Assembly: GCA_008360975.2 (NCBI GenBank)
Contig: CM039193.1
Span: 8,422,501-8,486,500 of the forward strand
Length of the DNA stretch: 64,000 bases
DNA from: Lichenostomus cassidix
Lineage: Eukaryota; Chordata; Aves; Passeriformes; Meliphagidae
Direction of reading: 5' to 3'
Made by a program: the position numbers and the translations under genes. The notes under the pieces were generated by a model. The model was not told the origin of the DNA and did no database searches. It saw only the letters and a program-made list of their open reading frames with translations. Positions 30,701 to 42,700 of this stretch are shown piece after piece (position 1 is the stretch's first letter; every line of letters starts with the position of its first letter).

Positions 30701-33700
30701 GCAGTGAGTTCCTGCTTCAGTAGGCTCTGCTTTTAAGAAAACAAGCTTTGCATTTTGCAAAGAGTTAGTTTGCCTATGAACTAAATTTGTGGAGTGGGTT
30801 TCATCACTAAGAGGAAGTTTTTTCAGTCTGTAAGACAAATATTTAATGATATCCAATGGCTAAAGCTGAATTAAGACAAATTCAAAGAAGAAACAGTAAA
30901 GACGAAACTGATCACTGAGATATCATTCTAAGGAATGCAGTGACTTTCCAGTATTTGTGGGAAGAGGGTGTCTGGCTTATTCTAGCCTTGAAAAAGTACT
31001 CAACCTAGCTTAAACAATTAGCTCTAGAAGTCTCAAATCCCACAGCAAGGATAGGAGCTGGACCAGATAACCACAATTATTGAAAGATTCAGTGTTCAGA
31101 TGGGCTGTTTTAACAGAACACAAGGCTGACAAACTTAACTCCACCTTACACTCTGACAAATGATTTCCCAACATCAGCTCTTTTCATTTATTATGAACCG
31201 GGAAAAAGTAGATGTCAGTCTCACCAACCCCCCTCCTCCAAGTTCTGCTTACACAGATCTTGACCCTCTTCACTCCTCTGTGAAATAATTCAAATATTTA
31301 GATTTGACAATCCCAGCAGGATCCATGCACAGAGCTGGAGAAGAATTATCATAAATAATCACATGCACAGTATGACAATTTTGAAAGTTGTTCCCCCCAT
31401 GCTTCAATGTAGATCCTGGCCAGCGTTCACAGAAGACACACAGCACATGCTGATGTCAAATTGTAACACAGTTTCGTATTTCCTACTTACCAGTATAGTT
31501 TACAGAATAGCTGTTTGGGTCCAAGAATTTCTTTACCAGTTCACAGTTAGACAGTATGTGATGGGTAGTAATTACATCCAGATAGGCCTGGAGTCCCTTC
31601 TGTCTTTCAGCAATGAATTCACGCTCCATATTTCCAATCAATTTTTTTGGAGGAAGAGGTAGACTTAGAGTTGAGATCTTAAAAAGAAAGGAAAAATTAC
31701 TAACCTTGCTCCCAAAATGCCTCAATGCCAACTAGCAACCCAGAACGTAAAAGACTCTCAGCAGCAAGCTAACTACAGGATAACTCTTCTTGTACGGTGT
31801 ATGTATAAGCTTTTATATTTTTCCTAAGCACCATTATCAGAGTCAGATGATAGCTCACATCCCACTGGGAAGAGATTAGTAAGTGGAACATCACTGAAAA
31901 TACAAGGAGACAAATTTTTGCTAGTGAGTCATACATTTAAAATCACTACACGATACTTTCAGATACTAAATGGCTACAATTTTCAGCCAGATTCTTTCCA
32001 TGATCTACCTCTGCCACAGCATGAAAACAATTCACACCTTACCATTTTTTCTGGGTAAGATTTATACTTTCTTATTTCATCAAGTGCAGATTAGTAACTT
32101 TCCTCTGCCTCAATGTATTTGTAGGTAATGTAAAACCCCTTCTGTAATTTCAAATATGGTGCAGCTTTTCCATTTTATCTTCTGAACTTGTTCCTGTACA
32201 TTTTTAAAACATCTATACATCTTTCAATCCAGAAATAGCTGCAATCTACCAGGGGATGTACAGTAATTGTTTTATACTGATAGATCCAAAACTTGTGAAA
32301 AAAAAATCAGAGAAATCCTTCAAAATAGGACAATGAAAAAAATGCACAGAAATTTGAAGCCTTGTGCAAGTCAGATCAAAGAGATCATCTTCAGTGTTTA
32401 TATTCAATTACGTCATGTGAATTGCCAGAATACATTTTTGTGTTGTTAACACATCGTTGTCCTGCAGATCAAAGCACCTGCCTTGGGTAAGCTGAATCTC
32501 CATGGGAGTTATCTTTAAGAATTGTGTGTTGCAGGAATCAATTACACCAGATGCAATAACCTCATTTCTAAAGCAAACAGTTCACTGGGGAGAAGACAGG
32601 GACTTTTGGTGTTTGAACAACTTTCATTTTAACTAGTGGAAAAGGTAATGGATTAGTTCAACAAACTGGGGCAGAAAGTAGCATTCCCCTTCCTTTCTAT
32701 CTCCTTCATTTGAACACAGGAGCTGTCCCCTGCTAACTTTAGCACTTCTTCTTCATGTTTTCTGACTGCAAATTATGGACTGAAAAAAAACTATAACTAT
32801 GTCTGAATTACAGAAGCAGTTAATAAAAACCAGGAATAAACCCAAAAGCAACCATATATCACTTACAGCTAGTAATTCACCAAATTAGTTTTAACACTAG
32901 ATGCAAACAGAACTCTCCTTTGGCAGACCACTCTTACTTCAATTCAAAACTGAGTTTCTAAACAAAAACTAAATCCTTTTCTGGTATTAATCACTTAAAA
33001 AGCATGTCAAATCACAATCACCTTTACCTTCTTAACCTGAGAGCTAGCTACCATAAGAGAGAAACTGACTCTAATTCACATGTTTTCAAACCACTATTGT
33101 TTGTTTTAAAACTTATAAATCAGACTTCTGCTATTTTTCAGCAGAAAGTAACATTCAGGCCCAGGTTTTTGTAGCAATCTGCCAAAACACACAGTACAGC
33201 ACAGCAAGAACACTCCACCACAGAAGAACACCTCACTGAGAGGCTGACCTTGCAAAGACCTCAAAAGCTTTCAGACACTACTTGTCAGTGGCCCCAGCTC
33301 ACCGCTGGAGCCAGGATGGGCTTCGCCACGGAAGAACCTGGGAATTAACATTCTTATCTTCAAACCACAGCCCGCTTAGGAATGTCTGTTCAAAAGCTGC
33401 AATAAAATGCTTCACAAAAGCCAGATATCTTGCTGTGAATTCCAGTACTTCCAGTACCAGCACTTCACTTGACAATGTAGAGGAGCAGCCAATGATCTCC
33501 ACTGATCTCTGTCAAATAAGTAAAGGGGAAGAAATGCAGAACCAACTGGAAGAAGCTTTTCAATCCAGTACAATTGAGAGTTCAGGGAGTCTGTCTTGAA
33601 ACTTTCTGATACAGATCAGGGTCACAGGTATACACCTCTCATTATTTTCCAAGGTATTTGGAAGGACTGCATTCCCTAGCCTAGACAATTTTGAAATTCT

Positions 33701-36700
33701 CAATCCTTACTGTTATTACACACTAGATTAACAACAGAAAATTTGCATTCCAACTCAGCTGCAGCTGTGCTCAAATACAACCACACGAATATACAGAGAC
33801 ATCAAGTAAGCCACCAGAACTTGGAGAACTTGGGGGTTTACATCCAAAAGAAGCTCCAGCAGTTTTTCCAGCAGATTTTTAGCTTTGAAGGAGGAAGATT
33901 AGGGTTTGGTATCTTCTTATTGGTCCTTGTTTTGGGAGGGTTGCTTTGTTTGGAGTTCTGTTTGTTTATTCTAATTTCAATATACACAAGATGAGAGTTT
34001 AAAGAGTTTAAAAACGTCATGGGACCTGAATATTGTGATGGAACATTGTTGTTTAGAGTTTTGGATGGAAACATCTAAGGAGTGTTGCATTGTCTTAATG
34101 GATGAGGAAACTTCAGCTCCAGCATCACAAAGAGTAATTTATAAAAAACACTGGAACAGTGAGAGAAAAGAGCCATTGGAGGAGACCAACTGCTAAAGCA
34201 CATGGCCTGCTAATTTAGCCATCTTCTCATATCTTCCCATTAAAGTTAGAGGTGTATTTTGATAATTCTTTTTCATGTTTTCCATTCATACAAGCAGCTG
34301 ACATTTTTGTCCTGGATCCTAGTCTCTCTTGTTTCAAATTTCCACTTTGTCCCACTCTGCAAGTTGCTGTCAGATAATTTCCTAGACCCTTCACTTTTAT
34401 GATTCACTTCTATCTCAGATACAAAGGCCTTTTATTTCTGAACTCAATCATACATAACCTATTTACCTTCACTTTATAGACTTTCCACCTAGGCCTAACT
34501 TTGCAGTACCTGTCATTTCTGGATTTTAAGTCTTAAAGGTCCATTGCCTTCTCTACTAAAGCTGCCTCATTTGAAAGGTAAATGAGAAGGCAACAAGCCT
34601 TTTCATGCCTTAACACATTCTATTCCCTCATGGTTAGGAGGAGCTTGTTATAGATGGCTGCAAAGTGAACTCTTCCTTCTTCTTTAAGTGTTCATAAAAT
34701 TCTTTCTCTGTGATCTCTATCAAAATTATGGTTAAGACCACAATGACCCCAAGGTACTCTGATGCCTAGTACCATCTCAACTCCTTGTGTTCCCATGGGT
34801 TTTTGTCTAATTTTAAATCTTGGATGTCTCTGGAGCAGGAGACACCTCTGTATTGCATTTATTCAGCAATAAAAAAAACCTTCACAGAGAAGGTTTCTAG
34901 GTCATGATAAAAGTTCCTACGTGTTACTGCACATTTAACAGAGTAATTCCTCAAGGCAACCATGCTGCATCTGTTGAATTATGACTGATCTCCCCCCACC
35001 CACCTGCAGCACAGGAAGCAGTTACCATGGGCCACCAGAGCACAAAAATTAACACCCTTACAGGGTTTTGCTCACCAAGGCTCCTCAAGCAGATAGTTGA
35101 TTTGATTTGGGGAGGAGGGAATAAGTGGAAGCAGTATTAAGCTCTTGAATTCATGCAACACTTAACACGGGAAAAATTTTAAAGTCACATAATTCACTTT
35201 TTATCTTGTTTGCCCGGTATGGAAATCTCATGTAATGAGTTTGTCTCCTGTAGATGTTAATCACTGCTGCTTCTCCCCTGTTCCCAAACACACTCACATA
35301 CCCTGCTTTTTCCCACACAAACTAAAAAGAAATAATTGTCCTAAAAAGCAGAAGAAAACACACAGTAAGTCCAGTGTCTGACCAAGGAACACTCCTCAAT
35401 GACACAGAAAACCATCACATGAGAAGCAGCATCTGGTAGTGCTTTTAGACGAATATAAATAATGAGACACATAGCACTTCAGTGCTGAATTTATAAGGTT
35501 GGTATGTGCCTTGGCTTTCTCCAAATCAAAGGAGGAACAAATAAAAACACATAAAACCGGAACAAGTCACTGGACTAAAGGGAAAGATTCAGTATCTGCC
35601 AATTTCTTCCGTTTCTATATAAATTGATCCTGTTGATGCTAAAATTCAAGTTTTATGAGAGAAAAGGGTGAAAAGGTACACATTCAAGTTACATTTGCAG
35701 TCACAGTTTCTCTTTACAGCTATGTGAATTCTTATTTTTTCTTCACCACAATATATAAAGATATCACAAGACATTTTGAATATATCCTTCTAATGACATT
35801 TTTATTTATATATGAAGAGTGAAAGTTACCTGCAGACTGTTATTCAGTAAGTCAAAATCACTATATCGCCTCACAATCTGTAAAATAAAAGACAAAGTTC
35901 AGGAAGCATATTACTTTTCCCATTAGCATTTTACTTCTCAAAATCCCATCAGCGAAAAGTAATTCCCATTTATTATCTTCTTCTTTTAACAATTTTTGTA
36001 CAAATGCATAACTGCTGGATTTATGTCACATTGCCAGAGAGCAAAAAAGTTATTAATCATAACCCAATCAGACAGAAAATACATTCTAAAAACTATCTTA
36101 AAACAGTATTTGTGAGCAAAGTTGTCTGCAATCAAGGCATTTTTGCCATTTTAGGTGCAACAGCTTTTCACAGTCATCTTCAGTACTACTTCTTGGTTTC
36201 ATTGGTCTCGTGTCAGCAGAGCTGTGATTTTAGCACTGAGAAAGGCAAACTGGCATTTGAGATTTTAAAATGATGGTTGTACCAACACACAGTAGAAACA
36301 CATGACAGGCATTTTTCCTGGAATATTCAGAATAGCAGCAGACAACATGCATTCTGTAGCTGGCAGCAATACTGTTTTTCTCTTAATTTTGACCAAAAGA
36401 ATTTAAGTACTTCATGTTCTCAGTTCCAAATCAACATTTCTCTTTCCAGATCAAATTTTAAAACCTAGGAAGAGAAAATTTTCAAACTCTTCCTAAAAAA
36501 AGAATCCTGGTTACATGAAACACAGTTAAAGAAATTACCTGCCAACTGTTTTCTGTTGAAACTCCTCTCTGGACACGGATTATGTATTCCTAATAAAAGG
36601 AAAAAGTCATTAGAAATGAGAACTAATGAGCTGGAGAAAGTTATTAGGTACTTCTTTAAATACGACAACAAACATTCAACCCCAGAAAATTCAGATCCAG

Positions 36701-39700
36701 CACCTTGGGGAAGGTCAGAGCTGGGTTTGCTCACAGCCATCCCTAACAGTTGTCTCACTCTGCTCTCCAAGTGTAGAAGACAAGGAGAGGTCCAGGAGCT
36801 TGCACACCTGTGGAGCACTTGAGCAGTTTAGTTTAGCTACAGAAAAAGCCAGCAAACACATACTCAACACACATCTCTACCCAACACGGCTGAGGAAACC
36901 TCTCTGTCCTCACCTCCAATATCTAACAAGTACCCCCAGGAATTAATGCCACCACCATAACAGAGTAAAATGCCAGTGAATACCCACAGCTCCACAATCT
37001 CTCATTATTTTTGTACTATAAAGGTTACCAAAAAAGCTTTGGAAAGTGCTTAGTTGGAAATAATAGAAATCCAAGATGTCACAAACCAAAACACATAACT
37101 TTCATACTAGAATTAAAGCACCTATTTTCAGAAAGTCAACCTGACATGCTCCCTCCATATTCTCTCTTCATACCCATTTGAAATAATAATTATAGAATTT
37201 TCCTGCAAAACAAGAAGCCTAAATCTTCACAAATAGCAACATATATCCACAAAGCTCACTTCAATTCAACCAGTGTAATTATGTTTGGAAACTGTGTGAC
37301 AGAAATCAATTAAAAGGACACCTGGAAACCCATATTCATCACAAACATGGTGACCGTTGCTGCATTTTGGGAAGTAGGAAGAGGCTACTTCACACACAGA
37401 CAAAAAATTGCAGCAACTGCTTATTCATCAAGTCTCAAAGGAACATTGGCTGTTTCTCTGAAAACCACGCCAGTGATGATTCACCACGTGCAGTCATTCA
37501 TCTTTTCTAGGGTTTTGAAAGAAGCAGAATTATTGCTCAATCCCTTGGAGCACTTGTTCTTTATCCAGTGATTATCATTTTCTATTGTGCCCCAAGAAAA
37601 CGCTCCAGGACAGGCAGAACACAAAGTCATTAAACAACCATCAAAGCATCTTATTGCACACAACCACCCTGGTCAACACAGCTCTTCTGGAGAGCCTCGT
37701 GATAAACGACTTGGGGCTCAGAGTTCATTCTCACAGTAAGATTATATTTTTTAAAAAACATATTTGGGCCACAACTATTTTCCGCCACACTTACCTGAAC
37801 ATTTTCCCATCCCATCAATATCTGCTTTGGTGCCCTAATGCACTAATCAAGTCCCTTTTTTATGTCACAGGGTTAGCAACTGGAAAGAGAAGAGCAAACA
37901 CTCTCCAGGTGTGGTCATTAATTCTGTCTGTATGGAAAAGGTAAGCCCCCACCACACTCTCTCCATCAGTACTGACTGTAATGAATTATTGTCCAACTCA
38001 GCACTACCCTGTCAATATAACTACTGAAAAAGCCTAAATGATCTTCTGGGTTGGTTGAGGGCTTTTTCCCCCAAAAGCTGGTAACGAGATTGAAAGTCAA
38101 AGAACAGCAGTAGTAGAAAAGGCAGGATAAGAAATACAGTCCCATTCCCAGTATCTGCCATGGCTACACATAATCAGCAGACCACAGTATGCTGAGTTCT
38201 AGTGAGAAGTTGATACTTCCTATTGCCTCCGTGTGGCAACAAGCTTGTGGGATTATAATTAGCACCACTGATATATGCTTCCCATAGGACCAGAGAAGAG
38301 CTTTCAACTCTTCAAGTCTAAATGCACAAAAGTCTTTATTACTCTGCCAAATTCTGTTTTGGTTAGGAAAAAAACCTTTGAATTACAACAATCTTCTTCT
38401 GAGACAGCCTGATAGAGGGACTGAGACTGTGCCCACAGGAAATAAATGAAAGTGCAAGGAAAATAGAGAGGCACACTCAGGATCATTTCTGTTTAGCTGC
38501 ATCATCTAACGTACAAAAAGGGAGTGGAAATGCCTTCAGAAAAGACTAGTAATTACCAGAGTTCACTCCTGCCAACAATTTTAGGCATCAACAACCAGGC
38601 TCGGGGAGGTCTCGTGCAGAAATTCCCATGGCATCTTTCACTCCTACATGAATAGCTCAGAATCTTTCCTATGACTCAGTTTACCAAATAACTTCAAAGG
38701 AGCCCTAACAGCTGCTGGTTGGGAAAGAAAGGTCTCAGCTTGCAGAAGAGAGCCAACCTCCCGCTCTGATTTTGCCCACAGGCAGCAAGGTCATTGTCAG
38801 CAGGAGTCTCCAACAAGACAGGCCACAAAACCACTCCCAAAATAACCTCCCTGGGTCCCTCCACACAGGTAAGGTTTGTACATCCATTGCTCTTTCTCTC
38901 AGTACTGCCAAGCCAGCTGATGACACAACTTTGATATTCCTGCAGCAGTTCAAAATACATTTTTAAAGATGGCAAGAAAAGCAGTTTTACCTATGGGATC
39001 ATTTCCTGGCTGCTCCCATTAGTCAAAAAAAGAGGAAACTGGTGCTGGGAAGAGGAGGTCAGGAGCAGGGAAAGCTGTATGACCCCAGTTGCATACTGCC
39101 ATTTCCTAAAAATCTTCCTAGCACTACAGAGTTCTGGATAGAGTTTCTGAAAAGGAGTATTTTCCAAATAGCCACATGGATCTGTGACAACCACACTGCA
39201 TTTCTCCAGTCTTTTGCCAGTAACAGTTTCACACTCACTGCGTGGGATTAATGTTGTCCTGAACTTACCCATTTTCACACAGAGCCAAGATTTAGGTATT
39301 TTTTTCCCAGAATTCACCAAGATTAGTCCATGGTATACCAGCATTTATTAAAACATTAGCATCAGCAGATGCTGCTCAGCAAAATTTTGTTAGCATTCCT
39401 GGGTGAAAATTGCACAGCTAAGCACTCCAAATGTTTAACAATTGCTCTTTATCACCATTCCTAGTTTTTGAAACAGGAAGCAAACAGGAAAGAAGGCTTT
39501 TGCAGAGACAAAATAGGAAAAAAAAAAGTGGTGAGTTAGGAGCTTCTTATAATAAAATGTAGAGTCTCAACAATATTGAGTAATACATTCTGTTTCCCCC
39601 AGCAAATAGTCTCTAAATTTCCAGCTCAGGATAGTCAGTCTGTTTTTCCACAGATTTCTGCTTTACATCTGTTTAATCCAACAGGCTTGAAAAGCCAGCC

Positions 39701-42700
39701 ATTATAAAGATCCAGGTCACCTTCAGGTCACATCAACTAAAAGTTTGAAAGGGCTTTATTTTATAAGCATTAAAGAGAGGAAAGCCTAATTAAGCATGAA
39801 TACAATCCTTGCTTAAGTAGGCTGGATTGGAACAATTTCTAGTAAGAAGCTCTTTTAAATGTTTATTTAGAAAATCTCCCATGTGAAAAGCAGCAACAAG
39901 ATCAGGAAAGCTGCTCAGCCTCAGAGACCTCTCTGTTACAGGGCACAGTATTCATTTGCTATTGCACAACCTGCCATTAAGCCCATCTGAGGTAAGAGCA
40001 GCAGCAGTGGCTGGTGTTTCCCTACTTTTTTAAACAATGCAGGTGTGTGTGTCTGTGTTGCACCATTCACACACTGTATCACTGCTGTAGTAGTGAGTCA
40101 GCCATTCAATAAGTGAAAGTTATGAAGTAGGACAACTGCAGGGAAAAAATAGGACACATATTTACATGTAATAAAACTTAGTGAACATAAAAAGCTTTGG
40201 AGACAGATGAGAAATCACAGATTTTCAGTGCTCTGCATCACCGTGGCCTTCACCAGAAAGGCAAATTACTCAGTATTTTCCAGGAAATACTCAGTAGCCA
40301 ACAAAAATATTCTAATTAGGGTTTACTAAAGTATGATATGGAAACTAATATTTTGACTACAATTTTCACAGGAGCTACAAATGCAATATTAATTCACTAA
40401 GCCCACCAGTGGAAACTGTAAGTTTATAATATTTAAAATTAGGTGTGATGAAAGAGACATCTTTTGTGAGCTCAGGCTGGAGGGAAGGTGGGAGGTAGCC
40501 AAGCTTACTGACTAAGTCCAGTGGAGGAACTGCATTTCTGGAACCTCAAACAAATGAACTCTAATAACTCCCTGTGTAAAGCCACGTCTAAAAGTAACTT
40601 CATGTTTGTTTTTGTCCACAGTGAATGCAACCTTGCAAAGACTGAATTCCTTATAAAGAAGATGTGGAAAGTCCTTTACAAGCTTTTAAACTAAATCCTA
40701 CAGTTCTGGAAACATATGGCTCCATTTTTCTATTCAGAGCAATATAGGAAAAATATAAATGCTTTTTCAACGTTTTTCTAATCTAAAAGCTATGAGTGTC
40801 AACATTCATCATTGCTTAAGGAAAACTAAAAACTCTGAAAGTATGTTAGGAGAGGGATTTATTTCAGCTGTTCATTTCCAAATGCCTTTAAGACAACAAT
40901 GTACTGTAGCAAAACTGGCTGTTTCACTACTTCAATTTCAAAATATGAAACACATGAAAAATGAAAATCACTTCAGAAAAGAATCAAGAAATGTTCAGAA
41001 GAACATGTACAACTTACCAGTAGTTTTACTGCTGAAAAGACTTGCAGGTACAGATGTACAGTTCTTAATAAGGAATATGTCTAGATTATCGTGAAAGAAA
41101 ATAGCATCCTATTTTAAGGCTTAGAAAGAAAACCACTTTTAAGTAGTGAACACACAGATGAAATACTGCAATACAAAGCAAGTCCAACAGCCAAAATTTA
41201 TTAAAGCTTTAGTGCTGAAATTGCCTCTGTTGTCAGAACACAACATTTGGCATCAAGATGAGACACTTGCAAATGGCTTAATATATTGGATGTAATTCTG
41301 CTCCTATTGAAGTCAAGGAATGCAATGGCAACATAACAACTTCATTTTCTGCTGAAGGGTTGGTACACAGACCTACCAAGGGACTGACTCATGGCTATGG
41401 AAATGTGCCCAACACACCCCTGGAAGTTACACAGTTACTCTCTCTCTGACGCAGTGCTAGTGACAGAAGCATAAAGCAGGAGACAAAATGAAGCTGACAG
41501 GGCTTGCTCTTGTAATTTCAAATGTATTAAGAGAGGTGCCATTGGAATGCATCTGCAATATGTACTTTTTTGGCTTTCAAAATGAAAAGGACTCCATAAA
41601 CACCACACTATAAAATTAATTGTACGGAAAGTGCACATTCCAACAAAACTCGGGCTGCTTGCAACACATTTAACCAGGGAAACAACTTTTGCAAACACAG
41701 AAAGGCATCATTTTCATCTTCCAATTATGACTGGAAATAAATACACAGAAAGAAAACCTCACTGAACAATTTCTTTGTTGCAGCACAAAAACATGAAGAT
41801 TATGTCCCAGCTCAGATGTACTAACTCCAGTAAGAACTGAGCTCTTCTGACTGGAAAACGAAACATGCAGAGCCTGTGAGCCTATCAGAGATCTTTTGCA
41901 GTTGGTTCCCTCACAATCTAAAAACCCCATTTGGAGAAGGAGGGGTGGGGTTGACTTACTCTTACTAAGCAAAAAGTGCAAATCCTCAAAAGTACATTTT
42001 CAATACTAGCTTTGTCCCTTCTTTGGTTTCTGGAGAATTCAGGTAAGAATGTAATCGTTTCAGGGTTTGGTTTTGGTTTTGATTTTTCAGTTTCTCCTTC
42101 AGCCTCAGGAAACAGAAACTCAGCCTCTGCCAAGTACAGCCCTTGATTCAATGCTATGAAGTTTACACTTACCCACCCTGTTGCACTAAATTTAAATTGA
42201 CAGAAACAGCTTAGAACAATACACAAGTAAACTATTAATCTGCCACAAGCTTTGTTCTTCTGTGTGATACTTTCCCATGTCTACAGAGCTTTTCCTGAAA
42301 TTCTTCACCTTTTCCTTAGCTGGTTTTTCAGAAAACAGGCTATTTTCAGCACCAACAGGAGGTTTACATAACTAGTTCAGTTGTCATGTTAAAGTCGCAC
42401 CTAAACTCAGCCTAAACCATCTTCATTTCAGTGCTTTTAGAAGCTATGATCTACAGGAGAAAAATACAAATTCAAGTTTAAAACAACTCTTGCAACACTA
42501 AACAGCATTATAAAATCTTAATACATACTGCTGACAAAAGAACAGAAATTTTATTCGTGGCTGCCTTTTCTTTAGAACAGGCCTTGCATGTGCAGACCTA
42601 GTTCTCCAAACATTAGTTTGGGATAAAGGATTTTATAGATCTACATCCTTTAAAGATATCACTTTGAGGTGGGATGAGGAACAAACCTAAAAAGCATTCA

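Noticed and set aside
33282..33599. Plus-strand frame of 105 codons in PXK intron 3
   Set aside because: No similarity that I recognise, no flanking splice structure, and antisense to PXK.
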